Origin: Oleispira sp963851095 | GTDB lineage: Bacteria; Pseudomonadota; Gammaproteobacteria; Pseudomonadales; Oceanobacteraceae | Reading direction: 5' to 3' | DNA length: 64,000 nt | Assembly (NCBI GenBank): GCA_963851095.1 | Contig: CAWKOX010000025.1 | Location: 248,001-312,000, forward strand | Shown: positions 36,059 to 43,795 of the stretch, piece after piece | How positions within the stretch are numbered: the stretch's first letter is position 1 | How the letters are laid out: each line of letters starts with the position of its first letter | The notes under the pieces: model-generated | What the model was told of the DNA's origin: nothing | Databases searched by the model: none | Seen by the model: only the letters and a program-made list of their open reading frames with translations | Translations under genes and position numbers: made by a program

Positions 36059-37780
36059 ATGAAAAAAAATTATGTGGGCATTGCATGTTCACAACACGAC
36101 CCTGCAATTGCCATTGTTAATTCAGAGGGTGAAGTTGTATACGCTGAATCAACCGAACGCCATTTGCAAAACAAACGCACTTGGAATACCTTTGCTGATG
36201 ATTTAATTCACGTTGAGTATCTCTTAAAAAAATACACGGACAAGGATGCAGATCTTGTAATTGCCAAAACATGGAGTGGTAAAACACAATTCAGTTTGAA
36301 AATAATTTTCTTATTACTACCGCTGTTTAAAAAGAAAATGATTCCTTACGTTTATAATGTTTATTACTATCTAATTGAATCCTTACAAAACGTCTATGAC
36401 TTCTCAGGTAAAAGCCTTCGCTTTCAACGTCGCATGTCAAACCCAGACGTTAATGTCGACGTACACAACTGCGACCATCATCTAACACATGCCGCGACGG
36501 CTTGTTATAGCAGCCCATTCCATGAAGGTGTTTGTGCCGTGATTGATGGCTTTGGCGAAAGCACATCAACGTCATTTTACAGTTATAAAAATGGGAAAAT
36601 AACCAAAATACCGGGGATTAAAAAATCATTACAAAGCCTTGGCATGTTTTACAGCATGATATGCAAAGTCTGCGGTTTTGATCCTATCAAGGGTGAAGAA
36701 TGGAAAGTAATGGGGTTAGCCCCTTACGGTAAATATGACGAATCCATCTACGGCAAATTAAAAAAAATATTAGATGTAGAAGACACTCGTTTTGTAAGCC
36801 GTAATTTTTCAGTACTGAATGTCTACGATGAACTTTTCGAGATGAAGCTAAAACCGGGGCACTCTTCTATTGAAGCCGCTGATATTGCCTATAATGGTCA
36901 ACTTATTTTCACCGAACTCATGTCAGAAATTCTCACGCAGCTTCACGGTAAAAATATTTCTGATAATTTAATCTTATCGGGAGGTTGCGCATTAAACTCA
37001 GCATGTAACGGTTTACTACTAGAAAAGACACCCTTTAAGAAACTGCACGTTTATTCTGCGCCCGGCGATGAAGGTAATGCTATTGGCGCCGCCCTTTTGT
37101 CATTCTATAAAGACAATCCAAGCAAAAATGTACCGGCTGCTCAGATGTCTCCCTATTTGGGTGAATCAATGAAGGCTGAGGTTATGAAAAACTGCAAAGA
37201 ACACGGTGGATTGAAGCATAAAATACTTAATGGTCAGCCCCTTTATCAACATGTTGCCACCTTACTCTCTGAGGGTAAAATAATTGGCTGGGTGCAGGGG
37301 CGAGCAGAATTCGGACCTCGCGCACTGGGTAACCGCTCCATCTTGGCTGATCCTCGTTCGGTTGAAATGAAAGATGCGCTAAATTCACGTGTTAAGTTCC
37401 GTGAGGAATTCCGCCCCTTTGCACCCTCTATTCTTCATGAGTACGGCGAAGAGTATTTTGAGAACTATCAATCATCTCCTTATATGGAGCGCACACTAAA
37501 GTTCAAAAGTGCTGTATGGAATAAAGTGCCAGCGGTAGTACATGAAGATAAAACAGGTCGAGCACAGAGTGTAACGCGCGAGAGCAATGAAAAATATTAT
37601 GATTTGATTTCGGCATTTAATGAAATTACCGGTGTGCCCATTCTTATTAATACTAGTTTCAATGTTATGGGTAAACCCATTATTCATTCGGTTGAAGATG
37701 CATTATCGGTTTTCTTTACCAGCGGACTCGATGTATTGGTCATTGAGGACATGGTATTTAATAAGAGTGACTTTGAATAA
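36059..37780 (+). CDS. O-carbamoyltransferase, NodU/CmcH/TobZ family
   Basis: 573 residues, full family length. The N-terminal Kae1-like domain has GIACSQHDPAIAIV, HNCDHHLTHAATACY with the metal-binding HxxxH (about residues 140-144), CAVIDGFGE and LSGGCALNSACN. The C-terminal YrdC-like half has GRAEFGPRALGNRSILADPR (about 414-433), EFRPFAPSIL and NTSFNVMGKPI. Such enzymes make carbamoyl-adenylate from carbamoyl phosphate and ATP and pass the carbamoyl group to a hydroxyl on natural products (nodulation factors, cephamycin, tobramycin). It follows subunit B after a 63-base gap on the same strand, so it probably carbamoylates the hydroxyl introduced by the P450 or OleD. Confidence 0.93.
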   Translation: MKKNYVGIACSQHDPAIAIVNSEGEVVYAESTERHLQNKRTWNTFADDLIHVEYLLKKYTDKDADLVIAKTWSGKTQFSLKIIFLLLPLFKKKMIPYVYNVYYYLIESLQNVYDFSGKSLRFQRRMSNPDVNVDVHNCDHHLTHAATACYSSPFHEGVCAVIDGFGESTSTSFYSYKNGKITKIPGIKKSLQSLGMFYSMICKVCGFDPIKGEEWKVMGLAPYGKYDESIYGKLKKILDVEDTRFVSRNFSVLNVYDELFEMKLKPGHSSIEAADIAYNGQLIFTELMSEILTQLHGKNISDNLILSGGCALNSACNGLLLEKTPFKKLHVYSAPGDEGNAIGAALLSFYKDNPSKNVPAAQMSPYLGESMKAEVMKNCKEHGGLKHKILNGQPLYQHVATLLSEGKIIGWVQGRAEFGPRALGNRSILADPRSVEMKDALNSRVKFREEFRPFAPSILHEYGEEYFENYQSSPYMERTLKFKSAVWNKVPAVVHEDKTGRAQSVTRESNEKYYDLISAFNEITGVPILINTSFNVMGKPIIHSVEDALSVFFTSGLDVLVIEDMVFNKSDFE

Positions 37781-37807
37781 GAGTGACTTTGAATAAGAGT
37801 GACTTTA
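37760..37807. repeat. 16-bp tandem repeat, three copies, spanning a stop codon
   Basis: AATAAGAGTGACTTTG occurs three times in a row, the third copy with an altered last base. The first copy encodes the last residues of the carbamoyltransferase and the second contains its TAA stop. 16 is not a multiple of 3, so each copy is read in a different frame. Confidence 0.9.
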
Positions 37808-37822
37808 AGTAAATAGCATCAT

Positions 37823-37858
37823 CACAGCTTGTTACATCTAATCGTGTAGCAAGCTGTG
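37823..37858. terminator. Hairpin between carbamoyltransferase and DEAD-box helicase genes
   Basis: CACAGCTTGTTAC pairs with GTAGCAAGCTGTG (one G-T pair) around a 10-base loop between convergent genes. No long T-run follows on either strand, so termination may be inefficient. Confidence 0.55.
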
Positions 37859-37880
37859 GGGTCATGCTAATCTAGATTCG

Positions 37881-39230
37881 CTACTCGCCCGATTCAGTAT
37901 AGCCAGACCAAATATCGGCATTAACTTGAGGTATATTTTTAAGCTTTTTCTTAGCTTTCTTTTTGCCCGTCCCTTCTGGCTTTGCCATGGGTTTTTCTGC
38001 GGCTAATAATTCATTGATTACAGCTTCATCAACTTCAAAACCCACAATCTGTTCTCGTTCGAGGTGAATTTTATTTTTCTTTTCGATGATTTTAAAATGA
38101 TGATAATCTTCATAATCAATCAACGATAAGGCTAATCCGACCTCTCCAGCTCGACCACTCCGGCCAATACGGTGCATATAATCTGACGGACTTCTTGGTA
38201 GATCAAAATTGATCACTACAGGCAGTTTTTCAATATCTAAGCCGCGCGCAGCTATATCAGTTGCAATCAAAACCTCTATTTCGCCCGATTTAAAAGCCTC
38301 TAAAACGCGACTTCGAGCACCCTGACCTTTGTCGCCATGGAATACTTCAGCCACTACATCACGCTTCGAAAGCTTGTAAGCTAAGTGCTCGCAGTTATTC
38401 TTAGCATTAACAAAAATCAATACTTGTCGCCACTGATTTTGTTTAATCAGATGCGCTAATACCGATGTTTTTTCACCTTTATTGACGGTAAAAACCCGCT
38501 GCACGAGAGTACTGGCATCCGCGCTCTGAACCTGTACCTCAACAGGATCATTCAATAGTTCAGTCGTCAGAGTCTGTACTTGCTCTGGGAAAGTCGCCGA
38601 AAATAATAAGGTTTGTTTCTGCGTTGGCATCAACGCCATCAATGCCGTTAGCTCTTCGGTAAAGCCTAGGCTTAACATACGATCGGCTTCATCAAGCACC
38701 AGTGTCTTAACTCGATCGAGTTTAATGGCATTATTCGAAATTAGATCAAGCAGACGACCTGGGGTAGCGACTAATATGTCACAGCCCCCTCTTAAAGAAA
38801 GCATTTGCGTATTGGTCGATACACCACCAAACACTGCGACGGTTTTAATCGCGCCGTTAAAATGCACAGCATACGAGCGTACACTATCCGCGACTTGCTT
38901 TGCCAATTCACGGGTCGGAACTAATACTAAAGCCGATACAAAGTTACCCTCGCCTTGCTTGCCTGCATTAATCGCTTTTTGTGATACTTGCTGCAAAAGT
39001 GGTAAGGCAAACGTTGCTGTTTTACCAGAACCAGTATTCGCACCACCAATAAGATCGCGGCCCTCTAATATACTAGGAATCGACTGCGCTTGAATGGGGG
39101 TTGGTTGCTGGTAGTCCAATTCTGCTAACCGAGCTAACAAAGGCGAAATAAGACCAAGCTGCTTAAAGTCGGTTATCGTATCAGTAGGAATATTAGCGGG
39201 TATTACGTCGTTATTAGTCGCGGATGTCAT
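37881..39230 (-). CDS. DEAD-box ATP-dependent RNA helicase (RhlE-like)
   Basis: 449 residues. Q motif and Walker A (PTPIQAQSIPSILEGRDLIG, then ANTGSGKTATFALPLL), the DEAD box LVLDEADRMLSLGF, motif III SATF, and the C-terminal motifs ATDIAARGLDIEKLP and HRIGRSGRAGEVG are complete. The C-terminus after about residue 395 is a Lys-rich tail (KKKAKKKLK) that may bind RNA. The RhlE/DbpA group is the best guess; there is no DbpA-type RNA-binding domain. Role in ribosome assembly or cold adaptation is inferred from the family. Confidence 0.93.
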   Translation of the reverse strand: MTSATNNDVIPANIPTDTITDFKQLGLISPLLARLAELDYQQPTPIQAQSIPSILEGRDLIGGANTGSGKTATFALPLLQQVSQKAINAGKQGEGNFVSALVLVPTRELAKQVADSVRSYAVHFNGAIKTVAVFGGVSTNTQMLSLRGGCDILVATPGRLLDLISNNAIKLDRVKTLVLDEADRMLSLGFTEELTALMALMPTQKQTLLFSATFPEQVQTLTTELLNDPVEVQVQSADASTLVQRVFTVNKGEKTSVLAHLIKQNQWRQVLIFVNAKNNCEHLAYKLSKRDVVAEVFHGDKGQGARSRVLEAFKSGEIEVLIATDIAARGLDIEKLPVVINFDLPRSPSDYMHRIGRSGRAGEVGLALSLIDYEDYHHFKIIEKKNKIHLEREQIVGFEVDEAVINELLAAEKPMAKPEGTGKKKAKKKLKNIPQVNADIWSGYTESGE

Positions 39231-39381
39231 TAATATAAGCGCTCAGAGCATGGTTAAGTAAAAAGATAAGTAAAAAACAGTTAATTAAAAGCAGTAAAGG
39301 GTTAATCGGGCTATTTTAGCGCATTTAATACCCAATTGCTTATAGCGGTTTTATTTCTAGCCGTTCTATTTCTAACGGCTA

Positions 39382-39409
39382 GTCAGCTTCTACTAGTCTG
39401 CTTCTATTA
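39382..39409. repeat. 14-bp tandem repeat at the end of the NUDIX gene
   Basis: TCAGCTTCTACTAG is followed by TCTGCTTCTATTAG (two mismatches). The copies flank and include the NUDIX stop codon. Confidence 0.7.
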
Positions 39410-39938
39410 GTCGTTTAGCAAGCACCTTTAAGATAAACGTTTCTCGTTCAATCGAGAGTCCTTTCTTTTCGCTGTGAGCAATTACATCTTCATTATGCGC
39501 AATCGCCTCATGAATATTCATCCAACGAGGAATCATACCGTTATTTATTTCATGGGCCTCAAGCGCTGTGTTTCCCAGTTCATCATCAATATCACAAAAA
39601 TAGCAGTGCGATATCATATGAATAATATCGGCATCTTGCTTGTACCAAGGGCGATATTCATCATAACGCGCGAACGGTCTTACATTTCGGATGCCTTGGG
39701 CCCCAGTTTCTTCAGCAAGCTCTCGAACCAAGCCTTCAATCTCATCCTCACCCTCATCGATTCCACCGCCCGGTAAGCTGTAGTCGTGATAGCGCTCGGT
39801 ATAGAGTAATAGAATGTCTTCCCCTTTCATCACAATGCCTCGCGCAGCATGCCGTTCAATCAGGGTATATTCACTTGCTAAGGTGATATCTTCAGGGGAT
39901 ACAGCAGGATGAAAAGCGGTTTTTAGTCGTTGCATCAA
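39393..39938 (-). CDS. NUDIX hydrolase
   Basis: 181 residues. The NUDIX box reads GGGIDEGEDEIEGLVRELAEETGAQGI, spread over about residues 56-82, with the conserved GxxxxxE, REL and EE residues for Mg binding. The segment before it, LLLYTERYHDYSLPGGG, is a substrate-pocket strand. It hydrolyses a nucleoside diphosphate linked to another group X; X cannot be predicted. The C-terminal region is helical. Monocistronic, stop codon within a tandem duplication. Confidence 0.9.
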   Translation of the reverse strand: MMQRLKTAFHPAVSPEDITLASEYTLIERHAARGIVMKGEDILLLYTERYHDYSLPGGGIDEGEDEIEGLVRELAEETGAQGIRNVRPFARYDEYRPWYKQDADIIHMISHCYFCDIDDELGNTALEAHEINNGMIPRWMNIHEAIAHNEDVIAHSEKKGLSIERETFILKVLAKRLIEAD

Positions 39939-40263
39939 TGATAATACCTAAGCAGTAAAAAGACAGTTGGCTTGAATGGGGCGATATGTTCAATAATTCG
40001 GCCAAGGGTTGCTCATCGACATGATCTAAGCCAATCACGCTAGTCTGGCTTTCGCATCATATAGAAAGTCGAATTAAACTTCCACGTATCAAAAAAACGC
40101 CCAGAAAAACGGCTGTTGACTTGGTCCAGAATCAATATAAAGAATCACCCACATCCAATATCTCTTTTAAATACACCCACTGGCTAGATAAACGTTAGCC
40201 TTCAACATTTAGAAAAGCTGCGCTCAACATTTGAATAGGCCGACAGATCGGTTTTTTGATATA

Positions 40264-40293
40264 TTCACTCTGTCGTAACTCAGACTTTAATGA
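40264..40293 (+). promoter_or_regulatory. Candidate MerR-family operator/promoter
   Basis: TTCACTCTGTCGTAACTCAG followed by ACTTTAATGA resembles the promoters bound by ZntR/PbrR-type MerR proteins, where an ACTCTG...CAGAGT dyad lies in an over-long spacer between -35 and -10. Here the right arm is CAGACT, one mismatch. It lies about 115 bases before merR and would allow self-regulation. Confidence 0.45.
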
Positions 40294-40314
40294 GGTAAGC
40301 TAATTAACGCTCAA

Positions 40315-40362
40315 ACTTAGATTCAAATTTAGATTCAACTTTAGATTCAACTTTAGATTCAC
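40315..40362. repeat. 12-bp tandem repeat, four copies, in merR leader
   Basis: Four consecutive 12-base copies: ACTTAGATTCAA, ATTTAGATTCAA, CTTTAGATTCAA and CTTTAGATTCAC. They lie between the candidate operator and the merR start, in the 5' leader. Confidence 0.92.
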
Positions 40363-40405
40363 TAAAGCATTAAACATATAGCAGCAAAAGGCCGCCCAGT
40401 TTTAT

Positions 40406-40876
40406 ATGATTTCTTTAACGGTTTCTCAATTAGCCAAGCAGCTCAACATCAGTGCCGATACCGTGCGTTATTATGTTCGCTGCGGGTTAATAATACCTGA
40501 GCGCGATTCTAAGAATGGCTACAAGCGTTTTCATGAGGAACACATAAAACGACTGCACTTTATTTTGCAGGCAAAGTCTTTAGGCTTCTCGCTGGCAGAC
40601 ATTCAAACTATCATCAACCAAGCCAGCTTTGGTGAATCTCCCTGCCCTCAGGTTCGTATCATTATGGAGGCCCGTTTAAAAGAAACCGCCGCCAAAATTG
40701 AAGCTATGCAAGCGACCTATCAGCAAATGCAAAAAGCAATGCATCGTTGGCAATCACAGCCCGATTGCACTCCGACAGGGGCTAATATTTGCCATTTAAT
40801 TGAAGGTGTCACCAACCCCGAAACGCAATCGGCTATTGATAATAAAGACTTCACACAATCAGATCAGCACAACTAA
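40406..40876 (+). CDS. MerR family transcriptional regulator, metal-sensor type
   Basis: 156 residues. The N-terminal MerR helix-turn-helix VSQLAKQLNISADTVRYYVR is followed by the wing (GLIIPERDSKNGYKRF) and the long dimer helix AARLKETAAKIEAMQ-like region (about 78-105). Cysteines at SPCPQV and at PDCTPTGANICH lie where ZntR/CadR/PbrR proteins bind metal, giving three candidate ligands. This points to a metal sensor rather than SoxR, which has four clustered cysteines. It is followed 59 bases later by the DM13 gene, likely a target. Confidence 0.88.
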   Translation: MISLTVSQLAKQLNISADTVRYYVRCGLIIPERDSKNGYKRFHEEHIKRLHFILQAKSLGFSLADIQTIINQASFGESPCPQVRIIMEARLKETAAKIEAMQATYQQMQKAMHRWQSQPDCTPTGANICHLIEGVTNPETQSAIDNKDFTQSDQHN

Positions 40877-40935
40877 ATCAACTACCGAATCAACATCAAC
40901 TACCAAGTCAACAACTAAGCCAACAGACTACTGCC

Positions 40936-41445
40936 ATGATTAAGAAAATAAAAGTACTTCTATTACTCGCAATGAGTCATACAACGATGGCTATATGCGC
41001 CTTCATGCTAGGCATATACACCTTACCGATATTAATGGCACCAGCCGACCCAAGCTCTGGGGCTCTTGCGCTCAGTATAAAAAACACACGCTATGTTGCG
41101 ACCATTTCAGATAATTTAACCGACTCTGATTGGCTACACTGGGGAAAGGGAACTTTTTCTATTGGGGATGATGACATTGTTTTTCAGGGCACTCTTGCAC
41201 CCGGTCCTGATTACCGCCTATACCTTTCGCCGTCATTTGTTCAAACGGAGGCAGATTTTAATCGATTGAAGTCTTCAATGATTGAGATTGGTGAAGTGAA
41301 TAGCTTTGGTAATTACATACATCCACTAAACGGCAGTATGAATAAAACTCTAAATAAAAATGTAAATATTGAACACTACAATACCGTTATTATCTGGTGC
41401 GAATCTTTTAATCAGTTTATTACATCGGCGCAATATAAAAATTAA
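40936..41445 (+). CDS. DM13 domain-containing protein
   Basis: 169 residues with an N-terminal hydrophobic segment (about 6-30) that is either a signal anchor or a signal peptide. The rest is a DM13 domain: GKGTFSIGDDDIVFQGTLAPGPDYRLYLS is the core (split over residues 76-104), then IGEVNSFGNYIHPL and a final VIIWCESFNQFIT. The conserved Cys in IWCE is the presumed redox centre. DM13 is proposed to be a cytochrome b561-like-associated or electron-transfer domain. It lies just downstream of the MerR regulator, so its expression may follow metal or redox stress. Confidence 0.85.
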   Translation: MIKKIKVLLLLAMSHTTMAICAFMLGIYTLPILMAPADPSSGALALSIKNTRYVATISDNLTDSDWLHWGKGTFSIGDDDIVFQGTLAPGPDYRLYLSPSFVQTEADFNRLKSSMIEIGEVNSFGNYIHPLNGSMNKTLNKNVNIEHYNTVIIWCESFNQFITSAQYKN

Positions 41446-41506
41446 TGCCTAGCCATTAAGAAAAGGGCTATTAAAGGTGTGCTATCAATAGAATAAGCCC
41501 AACAGA

Positions 41507-42259
41507 CTACCCATTGGCTTTACAAAACTCGCCGAGTATCGATTTGATGTCGAGCATGCCGCGAGATAAGACGCATCTTATCTCGTCGATGGTAATAAGA
41601 GTGTCTGTTTTACCTGCCGCTGGATTAACAACCAAACATAGACTGGCATAAGGAATATTTAATTCTCGAGCCAATACCGCTTCGGGCATCCCTGTCATTC
41701 CGACAAGATCACAGCCATCATTTTCTAAACGCTTAATTTCAGCAATGGTCTCTAGTCTTGGCCCTTGTGTCGCGCCATAGACGCCCCCGCGACTAAAACC
41801 ATGATTCAAAGCATGAACTGATAAAACCTTAATGAGCTTTTGGCGCAGCGTTTCATCATAAGGGTGACTAAATTCTGCATGATCCAATGGTCTAAACTCA
41901 CCATCAAAATAAGTATGTTCGCGACCGTGGGTATAATCAATAATTTGATCGGGAACCGATATATGACCTGCGATAGCATCACAATGAATGCCACCAACGG
42001 CATTAACCGCAATCATGCTATCAGCACCCAAAGACTGCAAAGCTAGCAAATTAGCGCGATAGTTAATCTTATGAGGTGCGACCGAGTGGCTTTTACCGTG
42101 CCTTGGAAGAAATAATAATCGCTGACCGTGTAATTCACCCTCAACAATATCACCGCTTGGCTTACCGAGTGTCGTATCAACCTGCTTATGAATTTTCTTA
42201 ATATCCAACTCGGGAAATTCGGTCAATCCCGTTCCGCCAATGATCGCTATTATAGACAC
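41507..42259 (-). CDS. mtiP: S-methyl-5'-thioinosine phosphorylase
   Basis: 250 residues of the PNP/MTAP family. The N-terminal IIGGTGL phosphate site, PRHGKSHSVAPHKINYRAN, AVNAVGGI, GATQGPRLETIAEI and GMTGMPEAVLARELNI are typical of MTAP-like enzymes. The Pseudomonas counterpart PA3004 prefers methylthioinosine, made by deaminating methylthioadenosine; conserved synteny beside nagZ supports that assignment here. It salvages purine and methylthioribose in the cytoplasm. It starts 10 bases after the nagZ stop. Confidence 0.85.
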   Translation of the reverse strand: MSIIAIIGGTGLTEFPELDIKKIHKQVDTTLGKPSGDIVEGELHGQRLLFLPRHGKSHSVAPHKINYRANLLALQSLGADSMIAVNAVGGIHCDAIAGHISVPDQIIDYTHGREHTYFDGEFRPLDHAEFSHPYDETLRQKLIKVLSVHALNHGFSRGGVYGATQGPRLETIAEIKRLENDGCDLVGMTGMPEAVLARELNIPYASLCLVVNPAAGKTDTLITIDEIRCVLSRGMLDIKSILGEFCKANG

Positions 42260-42268
42260 GTATTAACC

Positions 42269-43282
42269 TTATTGAATGAGCTGACTCACGATTTGCAGAT
42301 GCGAATCCCAAGAGGGACTTTGATATAAATTATTGTCTAAAGGAGATCGCGCTTTCATAGTCTCTAAACTCAATAGCGACCATTGATTCGAGCGCACCGT
42401 ATCGACGATTTCTTGCGCCGCTTGTCGATTATTACAAATCAGCAAAACATTACACCCTGCTTCTTTGGCTTTCTGTGCCCTTATTGCAGGCGCACCTGAC
42501 GCAGCCGCGCCTTCCATGGATAAATCATCACTATAGATCAAGCCATCAAATCCCAGCCGTTGCCTTAAAATACCCTGCAACCAAGTGGATGAAAACCCTG
42601 CAGTGAAATCACCATCTACATCAGGATAAATAACATGAGCGGGCATAACGGCACTCAACAACCCTTCTTGAATGAGTTTCTCGAAAGGTACCAAATCTTG
42701 CTTGCTAAGCTGGTCAAAGGTCCTTGGGTCGGTCGGTAACGTTTTATGTGAATCAGCCTGTACATGTCCATGTCCTGGAAAATGTTTCGCCGTTGCCAGC
42801 ATTCCTGCACTCTTCATACCGCTAATGAACGCTTTTGCTAATGCATAAACATCTTCTGGAGTTGATGCAAAAGCACGATCCCCAATTACGCCCGAACGCC
42901 CAAAATCTAAATCAAGAACAGGCGCAAAGCTAATATCAATACCATGATGAATTAACTGGGCAGCCATTAACCACCCCAATGAGTTCGATTGCTGAAGTGC
43001 TGCCTCTTTATTAATCGCGTAAGAATCGCCCAAGCGACGCATAGCAGGCAAACGCAAAAAACCTTCTCGAAATCGCTGAACTCTTCCGCCTTCTTGATCA
43101 ACAGAAATGATCAAATCAGAGCGTAAAGCCTTAATACTCGCACACAAGTTTTTAAGTTGAGTTGGAGAGCTGTAATTGCGACTAAAAAGAATGAGCCCCG
43201 ATATTTCCGGCTGCATTAAAAAACGCTCGTCTTCTGAAGTAAGCTCTAAGCCTTCGATATCAGCAACTACACAAATTGACAT
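42269..43282 (-). CDS. nagZ: Beta-N-acetylhexosaminidase NagZ
   Basis: About 337 residues from the ATG at 43282, which has TGGAG placed before it; an earlier start at 43315 is rejected. Family 3 glycoside hydrolase: LILFSRNY, ISVDQEGGRVQRFREGF, the catalytic-loop KHFPGHGHVQADSHKTLPTD with the His-Asp pair, and the nucleophile Asp in IYSDDLSMEG. NagZ removes GlcNAc from cytoplasmic muropeptides in cell-wall recycling and influences AmpC induction. The start overlaps the end of the L,D-transpeptidase gene by 16 bases. Confidence 0.95.
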   Translation of the reverse strand: MSICVVADIEGLELTSEDERFLMQPEISGLILFSRNYSSPTQLKNLCASIKALRSDLIISVDQEGGRVQRFREGFLRLPAMRRLGDSYAINKEAALQQSNSLGWLMAAQLIHHGIDISFAPVLDLDFGRSGVIGDRAFASTPEDVYALAKAFISGMKSAGMLATAKHFPGHGHVQADSHKTLPTDPRTFDQLSKQDLVPFEKLIQEGLLSAVMPAHVIYPDVDGDFTAGFSSTWLQGILRQRLGFDGLIYSDDLSMEGAAASGAPAIRAQKAKEAGCNVLLICNNRQAAQEIVDTVRSNQWSLLSLETMKARSPLDNNLYQSPSWDSHLQIVSQLIQ

Positions 43283-43794
43283 GAGATTTTCTCCAGCGGA
43301 ACTTTTTGAATCCAAATAGGCGTGCCCGTGTCTAACTCATCAAATAAAGCGATGACATCAGAGTTTCGCATGCGAATACAGCCATGAGACTCTGGAATTC
43401 CCATAGGCTCGGTATCGGGCGTTCCATGAATATAGATATAACGTTGCATAGTATCGACATTACCAAAACGATTACGCCCTATCTCACAGCCACTCAGCCA
43501 TAAAATTCGGGTTAAGATCCAATCACGCTCAGGGTATTGGCTTGCCAACTCGCCATTGTATACTTCACCTGTAGGCCGCCTACCAACAAAGACAGTATTT
43601 TCGACAGCACCCGCTCCGATTTTGGCTTTAATTTGATGCCAGCCCAAAGGGGTTTTGTTCGACCCTTTCTGCTGTCCAATACCCAGTTTTGAAGTAGATA
43701 TTGGGTACTTAACAGTGCCTTTATCATAGGTTAAACACATAACCTGATCATCGATTGAAACTTCGACTTTTAATAACGTACGCTCATTGCTCAT
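43267..43794 (-). CDS. L,D-transpeptidase family (YkuD domain) without visible signal peptide
   Basis: 175 residues, nearly all YkuD domain. The catalytic motif is SHGCIRM with Cys139 and His137, preceded by YIYIHGTPDTEPMGIPES. The N-terminus (MSNERTLLKVEVSIDDQVMC) has no signal peptide or membrane segment, so either the protein stays in the cytoplasm or leaves by another route. Most L,D-transpeptidases cross-link peptidoglycan in the periplasm. It is sandwiched between nagZ and psrA on the same strand, so it may act on recycled muropeptides. Full catalytic motif, activity location uncertain. Confidence 0.85.
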   Translation of the reverse strand: MSNERTLLKVEVSIDDQVMCLTYDKGTVKYPISTSKLGIGQQKGSNKTPLGWHQIKAKIGAGAVENTVFVGRRPTGEVYNGELASQYPERDWILTRILWLSGCEIGRNRFGNVDTMQRYIYIHGTPDTEPMGIPESHGCIRMRNSDVIALFDELDTGTPIWIQKVPLEKISCQFV

Positions 43795-43795
43795 A

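Larger units (their letters stand above)
39939..40405. other. Intergenic region upstream of the MerR gene
   Basis: 467 bases between divergent nudix and merR genes. It holds a MerR-like operator (40264-40293) and a 12-bp repeat array (40315-40362). The left half (39939-40250) has no plausible gene, hairpin or repeat that I can see. Confidence 0.5.

Noticed and set aside
40315..40362. CRISPR-like array
   Set aside because: 12-bp units are directly adjacent with no spacers and no cas genes; simple tandem repeat.
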